A stretch of 64,000 nt of DNA from Rhodospirillaceae bacterium (GCA_016712715.1 JADJQM010000001.1:887001-951000); one strand, 5' to 3'; shown: positions 41,666 to 51,817, numbered from the stretch's first letter. Notes: generated by a model from the sequence alone, not told the origin. Translations and numbers: made by a program.

Positions 41666-43015
41666 TCAGACCGGCGTGCGCATTGTCACGAATTCCTCCG
41701 CAGCCGTTGGATGGACGGCCATCGCTGCATCAAACTGCGCCTTCGTGGCCCCCATCTTCACCGCGATGGCGATGGCCTGGATGATCTCCGGCGCGTCCAT
41801 GCCGACCATATGGGCGCCCAGCACCACTTGCGACGTCCGATCGACCACCAGTTTCATCAACGTCCGCTCGTCGCGACCTGAAACAGTGTGCTTCAGCGGC
41901 TTGAAATCCGCCTTGAAGATATCAAGCGCCCGGCCGTCCTTGCGTGCATCGGACTCGGACAGGCCGACGACACCGACGGGCGGATGGCTGAACACCGCTG
42001 AAGCTATATTGCGATGATCGACATGCCAGGTTTTACCGCCGAAGATGGAATCGGCATAAGCATGGCCCTCGCGGATGGCGACCGGCGTCAGATTGACCCG
42101 CCCGGTGCAATCGCCAACGGCGTGTATGTTGGGAACGCTGGTCTGTGACGTTTCGTCGACCGCGATCGTGCCATTGTCGTTCAGCTTGACTCCGCTCTCG
42201 ACCAGGCCCATGCCGCCGGTCTTGGCGCGGCGGCCGGTCGCATACATCACGGCATCGCAATTCAGCGTCTGTCCATCAAGCAATGTCAGAGCAAGCCTGT
42301 CACCGGCCTTGTCGATGCGCGCGACATCGCTCTTGGTGCGGATATCGACGCCCTTCTTCGCCATCTCTACGGCGAGGAAATTGCGAACGTCATCGTCGAA
42401 ACCGCGCAGGATCTGCTCGCCGCGATAAAGCTGTGTCACCTTGGCGCCAAGGCCATTGAAGATGCCGGCAAACTCGACCGCGATATAGCCGCCACCCACC
42501 ACGACGATCTCGGCCGGCAAGGTTTGCAGATGAAACGCTTCGTTGGACGTGATCGAATGCTCGATTCCCGGCAAGTCCGGCCGCTCCGGCCAGCCGCCGA
42601 CAGCGATGAGAATGTGCTTCGCGGTGACGCGCTTGCCGGCCAGTTCGACCGTGTGCGGATCGACGAGCACACCGCGCGTCTCCAGCAGGTCGACCTTCGA
42701 CCCCGACAACAGCTTCTTGTAAATGCCGTTGAGCCGGTCGATCTCCTTGTCCTTGTTAGCGATCAAGGTCGGCCAGTCGAAACTCGCCGCGCCGACGGTC
42801 CAGCCGTAATTCCGCGAATCCTCGAAATCCTCATGGAAATGGGCAGCATAGGAGAGCAGCTTCTTCGGCACGCAACCGCGGATAACACAGGTCCCGCCCA
42901 GCCGGCTCTCTTCGGCAACCGCTACCTTGGCACCATGGCCGGCGGCAATCCTGGCCGCGCGCACGCCGCCGGACCCACCGCCGATGACAAATAGATCGTA
43001 ATCAAATTGGGACAT
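41666..43015 (-). CDS. gor: Glutathione-disulfide reductase
   Basis: 449 residues. The FAD-binding start F-V-I-G-G-G-S-G-G-V-R-A-A-R, the redox pair in G-G-T-C-V-I-R-G-C-V-P-K-K, an NADPH-binding V-V-V-G-G-G-Y-I-A-V-E-F-A-G, and the C-terminal V-H-P-T-A-A-E-E (catalytic His-Pro and Glu) define the enzyme. It reduces oxidised glutathione with NADPH in the cytoplasm. Alone on its transcript as far as spacing shows. Confidence 0.95.
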   Translation of the reverse strand: MSQFDYDLFVIGGGSGGVRAARIAAGHGAKVAVAEESRLGGTCVIRGCVPKKLLSYAAHFHEDFEDSRNYGWTVGAASFDWPTLIANKDKEIDRLNGIYKKLLSGSKVDLLETRGVLVDPHTVELAGKRVTAKHILIAVGGWPERPDLPGIEHSITSNEAFHLQTLPAEIVVVGGGYIAVEFAGIFNGLGAKVTQLYRGEQILRGFDDDVRNFLAVEMAKKGVDIRTKSDVARIDKAGDRLALTLLDGQTLNCDAVMYATGRRAKTGGMGLVESGVKLNDNGTIAVDETSQTSVPNIHAVGDCTGRVNLTPVAIREGHAYADSIFGGKTWHVDHRNIASAVFSHPPVGVVGLSESDARKDGRALDIFKADFKPLKHTVSGRDERTLMKLVVDRTSQVVLGAHMVGMDAPEIIQAIAIAVKMGATKAQFDAAMAVHPTAAEEFVTMRTPV

Positions 43016-43073
43016 GGAACCGCCACTCCGTGATCATCGCAGCGGCAGAATTGCATCACATCGCCGGGTTAGG

Positions 43074-43550
43074 TCAATCACTGTTCGCCGTAAAGCCGGT
43101 GGCGAAATAGTGCAAGCTGTCCGCCGACCCATTCTCAATGAACTTGATGACCTTGGTGAAGGGGACAAGCACCTCCCCGTCCGCAGCAACCAGGACCGCG
43201 CTCGTGCCAAGGTATTCCGGAAAAAGGGGCATAAGCGAGGGGTTCTTAGGGAAATGATCCGCATAATTGACCCAGCGATATTCTTTTTTGCCGTTCCGCC
43301 GAATCACTTCGCCGACGTAGCAGCCGGTCGCCAGCACGGTATTTGTATAGGTCTGGTTCGGAATTTGGTCTTGTACCTCGTGGACAGCTTCGAGGTAGCG
43401 GTCGACCTCTTCCAAGGAGCTGACAGAATAGTTCATCGCAGGAACATTGATCTGGTCGCGCAAGACTATCCCGCCGTCCTCGAAGTCGCCTTCACCCAGG
43501 AACGCTGCGCAGAAAGCCGGAATCAGCGAAACAATGTCGTAGCCCATCAC
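43074..43550 (-). CDS. Protein of unknown function
   Basis: 158 residues, no signal peptide or strong membrane helix. Acidic and helical at the N-terminus; V-L-A-T-G-C-Y-V-G-E-V-I-R-R-N-G in the middle followed by R-W-V-N-Y-A-D-H-F-P, then a V-L-V-P-F-T-K-V-I-K-F-I-E-N-G end. The G-C-Y-V-G-E-V-I and late K-V-x-K-F-I-E-N-G resemble small DUF proteins involved in contact-dependent or immunity contexts, but I cannot name the family. It sits 58 bases upstream of gor on the same strand. Confidence 0.6.
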   Translation of the reverse strand: MMGYDIVSLIPAFCAAFLGEGDFEDGGIVLRDQINVPAMNYSVSSLEEVDRYLEAVHEVQDQIPNQTYTNTVLATGCYVGEVIRRNGKKEYRWVNYADHFPKNPSLMPLFPEYLGTSAVLVAADGEVLVPFTKVIKFIENGSADSLHYFATGFTANSD

Positions 43551-43642
43551 AGTCCCTCTCTTCGCTTACACTCTTTCGCTGCATCCTATACAGGATTTTC
43601 CCGCATTATGCAACAAAACGAGAACGGCGAAAAAAATGAGAC

Positions 43643-44725
43643 CTAAAGGATGCGGCAATGCTCTGGGGCGATCGACAGGGATACCTGATCCCCCACCCGC
43701 CTGGCGCCATCGCGGATGGTGGCAAGCGTGGTGACCTTTTCGCCACCAGCCAGCGTCACGTCATAGCGGGCGGTCGAGCCTAGATAATCGACCGCGCTGA
43801 TCGTGCCTTTCAGCACCGAGGCATGGGATGCGTCATTGCCATCGAGTTGGATCTTCTCGGCGCGCACGACGACATTCACCTTCTCGCCGGCCTGAACCGG
43901 GCGCGCAGCGTCGGCGACCGCAAGATGAGATCCGTCTGCCAGTGAGACGCTGATCCCGCCCCCCGCCACGGCGACAACAATTGCCGGCAGGAAATTCGCA
44001 TTGCCAAGGAAGTTGGCGACGAATTCTGAACGCGGATGCTCGTAAACCTCGGCAGGGGCACCACGTTGTTCAATCTTGCCCTTGTTCATGACCACGACCA
44101 GATCAGACATGGCCAAGGCTTCACCCTGGTCATGAGTGACGAAGATCGCGGTGACACCGATGCGGCGCTGGATGGCCTTGATCTCGCCGCGCATCTCCTC
44201 GCGCAGATTGGCATCGAGCGCGGACAAGGGCTCGTCAAGCAGCAGCACATCCGGTTCGATCACCAAGGCCCGCGCGAGTGCGATGCGCTGCTGCTGGCCA
44301 CCAGACAATTGCGTCGGAAACCTCTCCTCGACACCCGGTAGCCGCACGATATCAAGCGCACGCCTTACGCGGACGGCGATGTCCGACTTCTCGACACCGC
44401 GATATTTCAGACCGAACGCCACATTGTCGAAGATCGATTTGTGCGGAAACAGCGCATAGTTCTGGAACACCATGCCGAGATTGCGCTGGTGGATCGGCGT
44501 TTCATTGACGCGCTTTCCCTTGATCAGGATCTCACCACCGGTCGGGTGCTCAAGTCCCGCCACCATGCGCAAGGTCGTCGTCTTGCCGCAGCCCGAGGGC
44601 CCAAGAAGCGTTACAAAAGCGCCATCCGGCACATCGAGATCAATCGCATCCACGGCGATAACGCCGCCCGCAAAGTGCTTCTCAACGGCCTTCAGTTCAA
44701 CAGAACTCATCTCGATCAGACCCAT
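43643..44725 (-). CDS. potA: Spermidine/putrescine-type ABC transporter ATP-binding protein (PotA-like)
   Basis: 360 residues. Walker A G-P-S-G-C-G-K-T-T, signature L-S-G-G-Q-Q-Q-R, Walker B L-L-L-D-E-P-L-S-A-L-D, and a C-terminal TOBE domain (V-V-R-A-E-K-I-Q-L) of the PotA group. ATG 44710 is an internal alternative start. It energises the PotB-PotC pair encoded upstream. The order potB-potC-potD-potA runs leftward. Exact substrate (polyamine, or another organic cation or anion) cannot be read. Confidence 0.85.
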   Translation of the reverse strand: MGLIEMSSVELKAVEKHFAGGVIAVDAIDLDVPDGAFVTLLGPSGCGKTTTLRMVAGLEHPTGGEILIKGKRVNETPIHQRNLGMVFQNYALFPHKSIFDNVAFGLKYRGVEKSDIAVRVRRALDIVRLPGVEERFPTQLSGGQQQRIALARALVIEPDVLLLDEPLSALDANLREEMRGEIKAIQRRIGVTAIFVTHDQGEALAMSDLVVVMNKGKIEQRGAPAEVYEHPRSEFVANFLGNANFLPAIVVAVAGGGISVSLADGSHLAVADAARPVQAGEKVNVVVRAEKIQLDGNDASHASVLKGTISAVDYLGSTARYDVTLAGGEKVTTLATIRDGARRVGDQVSLSIAPEHCRIL

Positions 44726-44789
44726 CCGCCAGCGAAAAGATTGGACGCCCGGCTGCCACCGTCCCAGGGCAGCCGGGCGTCACGAATGG

Positions 44790-45953
44790 TTACGCACCTT
44801 TTGAAATGCGGTCCCATTCCTTCTTGTAGGCATCCTGGTTGTCGAACCAATAGGACGCCTTTTCCCAGATATAGTTATCGAATTTGCCGGTGGGGTCGAA
44901 GCCCGGCAACTTCTTCACTTTCTCGGTCAGTTCCACCTTGGTGGGGTCGAGCGAAGGCGGATAGTTCTGCCCTTCGGCGATGGCAATGGCAACTGCGGGC
45001 TCGATGCAGAAATTGATCAACTGCTCGGCCGCTTCCATCGGGCTGCCCTTCAGCACCATCAGGCCCTCGATCCAGGCGAAGCCCGCCTGTGCGGTATCGA
45101 TGAAGCCGATGTCATGGCCATTCTGCTGCAGGAAGGCCACACGGCCCGACCAACCATCGGACAGAATGATCTCCTCCTTCGACATGAGGTCGATGAATTC
45201 CTGCCCCGAACCCCAGTATTTCAGCACCAGGTCACGTTGCTTGCGGGTCGCCTCCCACATCGCCGCCGTGTCGGTCGCCCCCTGCGGATCCTGGCCGGTA
45301 TAGAGGCTGGACATCCAGGCACGGGTCTGGAAACCGTCATAGAGACCGATCTTGCCCTTGTACTTCTCGTCCCAGAGCAGCTTGTGACCAGCCTGAGCCT
45401 CTTCGTCCGAGATGTACTTCCGGTTATAGGCGATGCCCGTCGTGCCGTAATCAAAGGGCACGGCCGCGAGCTTGCCTTCGCTTTCATTGCGGAAAGCGGC
45501 AAGCGTTGCAGGCAGCAGCTTGTCGAGGTTGGGAATATTGGCCTCGTTCACGAAGTCAGCCAGACCCATCTTGATGAAGCGGAAATAATCGTAGACGCCG
45601 CTCACCAGGAACACGTTGTATTCACCGGGCTGCGATGCCTTGACCAGCGAGATGAACTCGTCGGTATCACCGAACTCGCCCTCGACCACCTTGGTCCCGG
45701 TCTTCTCGGTGAACTGCGGGAAGGCATTGTTGTGGAATGCCTCTGAGACGATCCCGCCCCAACCATCGAAGCGGATGGACTCGACACCCGCTGCCATCGC
45801 CTTGCGCGTCAGCAGGCCCATTGGCCCGCCAGTCACGCCAACCGCAGCGGCGGTCGCACCGATGATACGCAGCAACGAACGGCGATCGATATCGCCACTT
45901 TGTACGGCTGCGAGCAGCCGCTCATAGCGCTTTTGGTCCGTCAACTTCTTCAT
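44790..45953 (-). CDS. potD: PotD-like extracellular substrate-binding protein with Tat-type signal
   Basis: 387 residues. The N-terminus has I-D-R-R-S-L-L-R-I-I-G followed by a hydrophobic stretch and M-A-A-G, which resembles a twin-arginine signal with cleavage near residue 55; the tat genes are in this window. The mature domain has W-G-G-I-V-S-E-A-F, V-P-F-D-Y-G-T-T-G-I-A-Y-N and G-W-S-G-R-V-A-F as in family 1 binding proteins of the PotD group. It delivers its ligand to PotB/PotC. Confidence 0.85.
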   Translation of the reverse strand: MKKLTDQKRYERLLAAVQSGDIDRRSLLRIIGATAAAVGVTGGPMGLLTRKAMAAGVESIRFDGWGGIVSEAFHNNAFPQFTEKTGTKVVEGEFGDTDEFISLVKASQPGEYNVFLVSGVYDYFRFIKMGLADFVNEANIPNLDKLLPATLAAFRNESEGKLAAVPFDYGTTGIAYNRKYISDEEAQAGHKLLWDEKYKGKIGLYDGFQTRAWMSSLYTGQDPQGATDTAAMWEATRKQRDLVLKYWGSGQEFIDLMSKEEIILSDGWSGRVAFLQQNGHDIGFIDTAQAGFAWIEGLMVLKGSPMEAAEQLINFCIEPAVAIAIAEGQNYPPSLDPTKVELTEKVKKLPGFDPTGKFDNYIWEKASYWFDNQDAYKKEWDRISKGA

Positions 45954-45996
45954 GCTTTCCTCCCAGGGTTAAGAAAAATGCCTCGTTGAACAACTC

Positions 45997-46827
45997 TCAC
46001 CTAGCTTTGGCAAAACGGCGCACCATGTAGCCGCCGATCAGCGGCAGCAGGATGGTAATGACAATCATCACGGCACCCAGTGCGTTGATCTCGGGACTGA
46101 CCGAGGTGCGCAGCATGGCAAAGATCTTTGTCGGCACCGTCTCGATTCCGGGCTTCTTCCAGAACAGGGTCGCGGTAATGTTGTCAAAGCTCAAGGTTGC
46201 CGCAAAGAGGAAGCCGCCGACGATGGCCGGCGATATCAACGGCAGGGTCACCTCGAAGAACGTCTGGATACGGTTGGCGCCCAAGGTCCAGGCGGCCTCC
46301 TCATAACTCGACCGCAGCCCGACAAGTCGCGCCTGCACCAGCAACACGACATAGGGCAGCGACAGCACGGTATGGCCGAGCAGCAGGACGGCAAAGCTGC
46401 GTGGCATGCTGAGGAACTTGAGGAACATCAGCAATGCGACGCCCATCACCACTTCCGGCATCAGCAAGGGCAGCGAGAGGAATGTCTGGATACCTTCCTT
46501 GCCGCGGAAGTCATAGCGCACCAGCGCCAGCGCAGCCATAACGCCTATAACGGTGGCCAAGGCCGAAGACGTCGCGGCAAGAATGAGTGAGGTCTTGAAG
46601 GCCTCGACTATGGAATCATTGGCAAAGAGTTTGCCAAACCATTGCAAGCTGAACCCCTCCATCGGAAAAGCACCGCTACGCGACGAATTGAACGCGAGCA
46701 AGATCACAACGACGATTGGGGCGAACATAAAGATGTAGACAGCGATCGAGCACAACCTCAGCAAAGCCCAGCCAAAGGCCCCCTCCCGCGGCGGGCGAGA
46801 ATTCGCGCGAGGAGCGGCGGCGCTCAT
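45997..46827 (-). CDS. potC: Spermidine/putrescine-type ABC permease (PotC-like)
   Basis: 276 residues from ATG 46827, coupled to the potB stop by ATGA; the frame extends to 46938 inside potB and is not coding there. Six membrane segments and the permease loop E-E-A-A-W-T-L-G-A-N-R-I-Q-T-F match PotC-type proteins. It forms the channel with PotB. Confidence 0.88.
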   Translation of the reverse strand: MSAAAPRANSRPPREGAFGWALLRLCSIAVYIFMFAPIVVVILLAFNSSRSGAFPMEGFSLQWFGKLFANDSIVEAFKTSLILAATSSALATVIGVMAALALVRYDFRGKEGIQTFLSLPLLMPEVVMGVALLMFLKFLSMPRSFAVLLLGHTVLSLPYVVLLVQARLVGLRSSYEEAAWTLGANRIQTFFEVTLPLISPAIVGGFLFAATLSFDNITATLFWKKPGIETVPTKIFAMLRTSVSPEINALGAVMIVITILLPLIGGYMVRRFAKAR

Positions 46828-47699
46828 CGCGCGAAACTCCGATAGACGTCCGACAAGTTCATGAACCTGTTGTAGACGGCAATTACCAGGCCCAATGCCA
46901 GGAGCATGACGATGGAAAGGACCGCGCCGAATGGCCAATCAAGCTGTGAGATGATGGCTTCGTAGATGAGATCCGGAAAGAACAGGGTGTCCGTGCCGCC
47001 CAGCAGGCGCGGCGTCACATAGGACCCTGCGGCGAGGACAAAGCAAAGGAGTGAGCCAGCACCAAGGCCGGGTAGCGACAACGGCAGCGTCACTTCCCTG
47101 AAGCTCTGCCAAGGCGTGCAACCCAGTACGCGCGCCGCTGATTCAAGATTGCGGTCGATCCCGTCGAGGCTGACATAGACGTTGATGATCATGTAAGGGA
47201 GCATGAAATAGACCAGCCCCATGATCACCGAGAAATCGTTGTAGAGGAGCTTCATCGGCTCATCGATCAGACCCGATCCCACCAGCACCGCGTTGACGAA
47301 GCCGTTCTTCCCCAGAACGTTGATCCAGGACATCGTGCGGATGATGTAGGACACCCAGAACGGCAGGAACATCAGGAACAGAAGCAAGCCGCGGTTCCTG
47401 ATCTGGGCGCGCGCCAGGAAATAGGCCGTGGGATAGCCAAGGAGAATGCAGATTACCGTCGTGATTAGGGCCGTCTTGAAGGTGCTCGCCAGGGCCCGCC
47501 AATAGAAGCCGTCGGTGAAGAAATTGACCCAATTGCCAAACTGGAAGGCCGGCACATCCAACCCCTCGGCCGTCCGCAGCCAGAAGGAATAGATCAGCAC
47601 AAACACCACCGGCGCCACCATCAGCAGCGCCAGCGAGAGAATTGCCGGAGAGAGCAACAAATATGGACGCGCCATCACCCGCGACACAACCAGCCTCAC
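46824..47699 (-). CDS. potB: Spermidine/putrescine-type ABC permease (PotB-like)
   Basis: 291 residues from GTG 47699; ATG 47675 (eight residues in) is an equally good start and neither has a strong Shine-Dalgarno. Six membrane segments and the loop E-S-A-A-R-V-L-G-C-T-P-W-Q-S-F identify the permease. First of the four-gene importer set. The preceding 78 bases separate it from the ABC-2 exporter permease, so an operon junction with read-through is possible. Confidence 0.85.
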   Translation of the reverse strand: MRLVVSRVMARPYLLLSPAILSLALLMVAPVVFVLIYSFWLRTAEGLDVPAFQFGNWVNFFTDGFYWRALASTFKTALITTVICILLGYPTAYFLARAQIRNRGLLLFLMFLPFWVSYIIRTMSWINVLGKNGFVNAVLVGSGLIDEPMKLLYNDFSVIMGLVYFMLPYMIINVYVSLDGIDRNLESAARVLGCTPWQSFREVTLPLSLPGLGAGSLLCFVLAAGSYVTPRLLGGTDTLFFPDLIYEAIISQLDWPFGAVLSIVMLLALGLVIAVYNRFMNLSDVYRSFAR

Positions 47700-47777
47700 C
47701 CATGAGCGACTTCTTATTTGACGCTAGTATGACAGGGATAAAGTCTGAGTGTCCATGGCCGATATGTGGGACGCGGA

Positions 47778-49173
47778 CTATGCCAATACACCACCGCGCG
47801 TGGCCTGCCGCCAACGCTGTTGCAGCATGACGCCCAGAACGGTGACCTGAATGATGATCGGGCCGAAACTCCACACCACGTTCTCGCCCGCGACAGGCAG
47901 CACCAGGGTGATAAAGTCGACATAACCGGCAAAGATCAGAATGATGCCGATGGGCCAATAAATCAGAGCCAGATAGACCAGCCAGGTTATGTCCGAGCGG
48001 TTGCGCCAGCTGCCGAAGCTGAGCCAGAGCAGCACGATCAGATCGCGCGTCATAAACAGCAGCACCAGCACAATCGTCTCGGTGAGGTGGTCGAATGAGA
48101 GCAATTGCAGGCGCAGCAGAAGCTCCGACAGACTGCTGGGCCAATCACCCGTTCCCATTGTTGCCAGCGCGGCAAAGCAGAAAGCTGCTGCCAGGAGCAC
48201 CGCCACATAACTGATCAGCCACCAGGGCAATTCAGCCACTGCCCGGCCCAGGTCCCCCCGGCGCAGGGCCAACAGGCCCGAGCGATATCGGATTGGATCG
48301 CGACGATCAGCGAGGGCAGCGAGATAAGTCAAGGCTATCATCGTGACAAGAACCGGCAATGAGGCCCCTACTGCACCGCCCCCCGGCCAAGGCGCGATGG
48401 CGGCGGCGAGGACGGCACAAAACACCAGAAAGAGGCTCCACAACCACGGCCAGGCTCGATACTGCAATTCGCTCCGCATCAGGCGGAACACGGCGGCAAT
48501 GGCCCAGATCACGAAGAGGGTTCCAAGCTGCCCGGATCAACGGCCAGGAATAAGCGCTGTCAAAGACATAACCGGAACCTGGAGAAAAGCTGCTTTCGTC
48601 CAGCACCGGCGCCGTTCCAACGCCGCTTACGGCGAGATAGACAACGAGGCCGCAGGTCTGCGCCAGGGTGATGGTCAGGCGGCGGTACTGCACCGTCTTG
48701 CGCAAGCGCACCAGGGCAACGGCCAAGGCGACAGCGTGGGCGAGGCAGGCACCGACCAGGACAAGATAGATGCCAAGCCAGAAATTCCCGGCACGTCCCG
48801 CCGGAAAGCCAAGCTTGATGCCGGCGAAGATGTAGATCGCCAAGGCAAGAAGCCCGCAATACCAGACGAAGCTGCAACCACCGACAAGCTTGCCCCAGGT
48901 CATCGACCAGGCGGAAAGGCCGGACATGCGTTGGGATTCCCAGGTCCCACCGGCGACCTCTTCAGCCAGCGAATCTGCCGCCCGGCGTGGCCCCCACATG
49001 CCGAGCACCATGGTTGAAATGAGATTTGCGGCATAGGAAACCTTGTCGTAGTCGCTGACCAGGAAGATGGCATAGGCGATCGTCACGCCGACAATGAAAG
49101 CAGCCATCATCCGCTGCCAGCCGAGATGCAGCCACAGGTTTCGCTGGAACTCAGGGTTCAGATCCAGGCTCAT
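47778..49173 (-). pseudogene. ABC-2-type export permease with one frameshift
   Basis: From ATG 49173 the frame reads a polytopic membrane protein to about residue 215; near 48520-48535 it changes, and the C-terminal half continues in a frame shifted by one base (L-F-V-I-W-A-I-A-A-V-F-R-L-M-R-S-E-L-Q) to the stop at 47778. The combined length is about 465 residues with 10 or more hydrophobic segments. The ATPase gene upstream overlaps by ATGA. Together they look like an ABC-2 exporter of unknown substrate. One indel separates the halves, so sequencing error is a possibility. Confidence 0.65.
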
Positions 49174-50126
49174 TGCGGACCAACCAGTCGCAAGGGCGGT
49201 CGCTCTGCCACGGCCTTCATGCGTGCCAGGTAGATGTCCTGCAGGCTGCGCCGCTCGGGCGAGAATGATGCCAATGGCAACCCGGCAGCGAGAACCGCTG
49301 CCAGCATTGTCGCGCGTTCGGCGGGATTGGGATCCGACATCACAATGGCCTCGTCAATCCCGCAACTCACCACTTCAACGCCCGCGACGGCAATCAGGCG
49401 CAAACGCAGGTCAGGCACCACGCGGGCAAAATCCAGGCGGATTTCGATGCGCCGACCCGTGACTGCCCCCATCGTCGTCAGCGGTGCGTGGTCCACCACC
49501 CGTCCCTGCTTCAGCATGAGGATATGGGTCGAGTAGTCTTCCAGTTCCGCCAGGATATGAGACGACACCAGGATGGTCATCCCGTCCCGCGCCAAGGCAC
49601 GCAAAACCCCGGACAGCCCAATGCGCGCCGATGGATCAAGACCGGCGGCCGGCTCGTCGAGCATCAGAAAGCGCGGCTCGTGCAGAACCGCTTGGGCAAT
49701 AGCCAGCCGCTGACGCAAGCCGCGCGACAGGGAACCAGCTTTCTGCTCCAGCCGATCAGCGATCTCGAGGCGTTCGGCGGCCGAGTCGACGACGGCTTTG
49801 CGTCGCGCGGCAGGCACACCTTGCGAGGCGGCGCGATACGACAGGCATTGCGACACCGTGAGTTCATCATAGAGCCCGAAGAAATCCGGCAGAAACCCCA
49901 TGCGCCGATGCGCGCCGCGCGGATCTTCGTGAACATCAAGATCATCGAGAAAGACAGAGCCGGAGAAAGGCTGATCGAGAGCGGCGCAGATCCGCATCAA
50001 GGTCGACTTCCCGGCGCCGTTAGGCCCGACGAGAGCCGTGATCGAGCCAACGCCAAGCTCAAGCGACACGTTGTCCAAGGCACGATGGCCCGGATAGTCG
50101 AAAACCAGGTTTTCAATCCGCAACAT
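49170..50126 (-). CDS. ABC-type export ATPase (CcmA-like)
   Basis: 318 residues. Walker A G-P-N-G-A-G-K-S-T, a CcmA-like signature S-L-S-R-G-L-R-Q-R and Walker B L-M-L-D-E-P-A-A-G-L-D, followed by an unusual C-terminal region (about 225-318) ending Y-L-A-R-M-K-A-V. The SRG-type signature is typical of ABC-2 exporters. Coupled by ATGA to the membrane protein gene downstream. Substrate unknown. Confidence 0.85.
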   Translation of the reverse strand: MLRIENLVFDYPGHRALDNVSLELGVGSITALVGPNGAGKSTLMRICAALDQPFSGSVFLDDLDVHEDPRGAHRRMGFLPDFFGLYDELTVSQCLSYRAASQGVPAARRKAVVDSAAERLEIADRLEQKAGSLSRGLRQRLAIAQAVLHEPRFLMLDEPAAGLDPSARIGLSGVLRALARDGMTILVSSHILAELEDYSTHILMLKQGRVVDHAPLTTMGAVTGRRIEIRLDFARVVPDLRLRLIAVAGVEVVSCGIDEAIVMSDPNPAERATMLAAVLAAGLPLASFSPERRSLQDIYLARMKAVAERPPLRLVGPQ

Positions 50127-50372
50127 GGTTCAAGTCTTGCGGCTTTCGACCAAATTGAAAAGCCCCCCGCTTCCCCCCAGGTGTGTGGGTTTTCCGTTAC
50201 GGATCAATGGGGAGGCTGGTGCCAACTGGGCGGTAGAATAGTGATTTTACGCCAGATGACAGAAGCGTCACCATCCGTTAACCTTATTGGCATTAGCATC
50301 TGCAGCAACACCTGCGGTTTCCCGTTCGCGCGCCCGCGTCGAACGGCCCCGGATTCGACGAAGGGAAGCGAT

Positions 50373-51797
50373 ATGGCTGGCAAGACGAGCAAGAAGAAAA
50401 ACATCGCAGCAAAGGCAAAGACGGTCGCCAAGGTCGCGGCCAAATCGGCCAAGCCGCGCTCAAAGACAGTCGACAGCGGAATCAAACCGTCGGCGCCGAA
50501 GGCCTATGCATCGGTTGCCGTCAAAGACAGCCGCAACGGCAAGAATTTCGAACTACCGATCCTCAAGGGCACGGTCGGTCCGGACGTTGTCGACATCCGG
50601 AAGCTCTATGGTGAACAGGGCCTGTTCACTTATGACCCCGGCTACGGGTCGACGGGATCCACGCAGTCTGCCATCACCTATATCGATGGCGACGTCGGCG
50701 TCCTCACCCATCGCGGCTACAAGATCGAGGACCTCGCGGAAAACAGCGACTTCATGGAAGTCTGCTATCTGCTGCTGGAAGGCGAATTGCCGACCGCCAA
50801 GCAGAAGGTCGAGTTCGAGAAGAATATTACCTATCACACGATGCTGCATGAGCAGATCGCCCGCTTCTTTTCAGGCTTCCGCCGCGATGCGCATCCGATG
50901 GCGGTCATGGTCGGCGTCGTCGGCGCCCTGTCCGCCTTCTATCACGACAGTACGGATATCCATGACCCGCGCCAGCGCATGATCGCCTCGCACCGACTGA
51001 TCGCCAAGGTGCCGACCATCGCCGCCATGGCCTATAAATACTCGGTGGGCCAACCCTTCGTTTACCCGCAGAACAACCTGTCCTACGCCGAGAACTTCCT
51101 GCGCATGACGTTCGCGGTGCCGGCCGAGGAATACAAGATCGACCCGGTCGTGGCGAAAGCCATGGACAAGATCTTCATCCTCCATGCCGATCACGAGCAG
51201 AATGCCTCGACCTCGACGGTGCGCATGGCGGGGTCCTCGGGCGCCAATCCGTTCGCCTGCATTGCGGCCGGGATTGCCTGCCTTTGGGGTCCGGCCCATG
51301 GCGGTGCCAATGAGGCCGTCTTGAAAATGCTGGCCGAGATCGGCCACAAGGACAACATCAAGGACTATATCGGGAAGGTTAAGTCGAAGCAGGACAACAC
51401 ACGCCTCATGGGCTTCGGCCATCGCGTCTACAAGAACTATGATCCGCGCGCATCGGTGATGCGGAAATCCTGCCACGAGGTGCTGGATGCCCTGGGCAAG
51501 CGCAACGATCCGTTGCTGCAACTCGCCATGGAGTTGGAAAAAATCGCCCTTTCGGACGATTACTTCATCTCGCACAAGCTCTATCCGAACGTCGATTTCT
51601 ATTCGGGCATCATTCTCCAAGCCATCGGCTTCCCGACCTCGATGTTCACCGTGCTGTTTGCCGTTGCGCGGACCGTGGGCTGGGTCGCGCAATGGAAAGA
51701 GATGATCGAAGATCCCACCCAGCGCATCGGCCGCCCGCGCCAGCTTTATACCGGCTATGGCGAGCGACCCTATGTGCCGATGAAGCAGCGGAAATAA
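50373..51797 (+). CDS. gltA: Citrate synthase with Lys/Ala-rich N-terminal extension
   Basis: 474 residues from ATG 50373 with AAGGGAAG upstream; the frame runs back to 49488 but that part overlaps the ABC ATPase gene in antisense. The core (about 50-474) is a type II GltA: L-T-H-R-G-Y, H-A-D-H-E-Q-N-A-S-T-S-T-V-R, G-P-A-H-G-G-A-N-E, and G-F-G-H-R-V-Y. The first 45 residues are basic (K-T-S-K-K-K-N-I-A-A-K-A-K-T-V-A-K-V-A-A-K), absent from standard GltA. It condenses acetyl-CoA and oxaloacetate in the TCA cycle. A terminator shared with gloA follows. Confidence 0.95.
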   Translation: MAGKTSKKKNIAAKAKTVAKVAAKSAKPRSKTVDSGIKPSAPKAYASVAVKDSRNGKNFELPILKGTVGPDVVDIRKLYGEQGLFTYDPGYGSTGSTQSAITYIDGDVGVLTHRGYKIEDLAENSDFMEVCYLLLEGELPTAKQKVEFEKNITYHTMLHEQIARFFSGFRRDAHPMAVMVGVVGALSAFYHDSTDIHDPRQRMIASHRLIAKVPTIAAMAYKYSVGQPFVYPQNNLSYAENFLRMTFAVPAEEYKIDPVVAKAMDKIFILHADHEQNASTSTVRMAGSSGANPFACIAAGIACLWGPAHGGANEAVLKMLAEIGHKDNIKDYIGKVKSKQDNTRLMGFGHRVYKNYDPRASVMRKSCHEVLDALGKRNDPLLQLAMELEKIALSDDYFISHKLYPNVDFYSGIILQAIGFPTSMFTVLFAVARTVGWVAQWKEMIEDPTQRIGRPRQLYTGYGERPYVPMKQRK

Positions 51798-51817
51798 AGC
51801 TGCTTGGGCCAAGATAA

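Noticed and set aside
47260..48144. 294-codon minus-strand frame
   Set aside because: Overlaps potB and the export permease in a wrong frame; composition is not protein-like.
49488..50372. Upstream extension of the citrate synthase frame
   Set aside because: Antisense to the export ATPase; the ATG at 50373 has a good Shine-Dalgarno.
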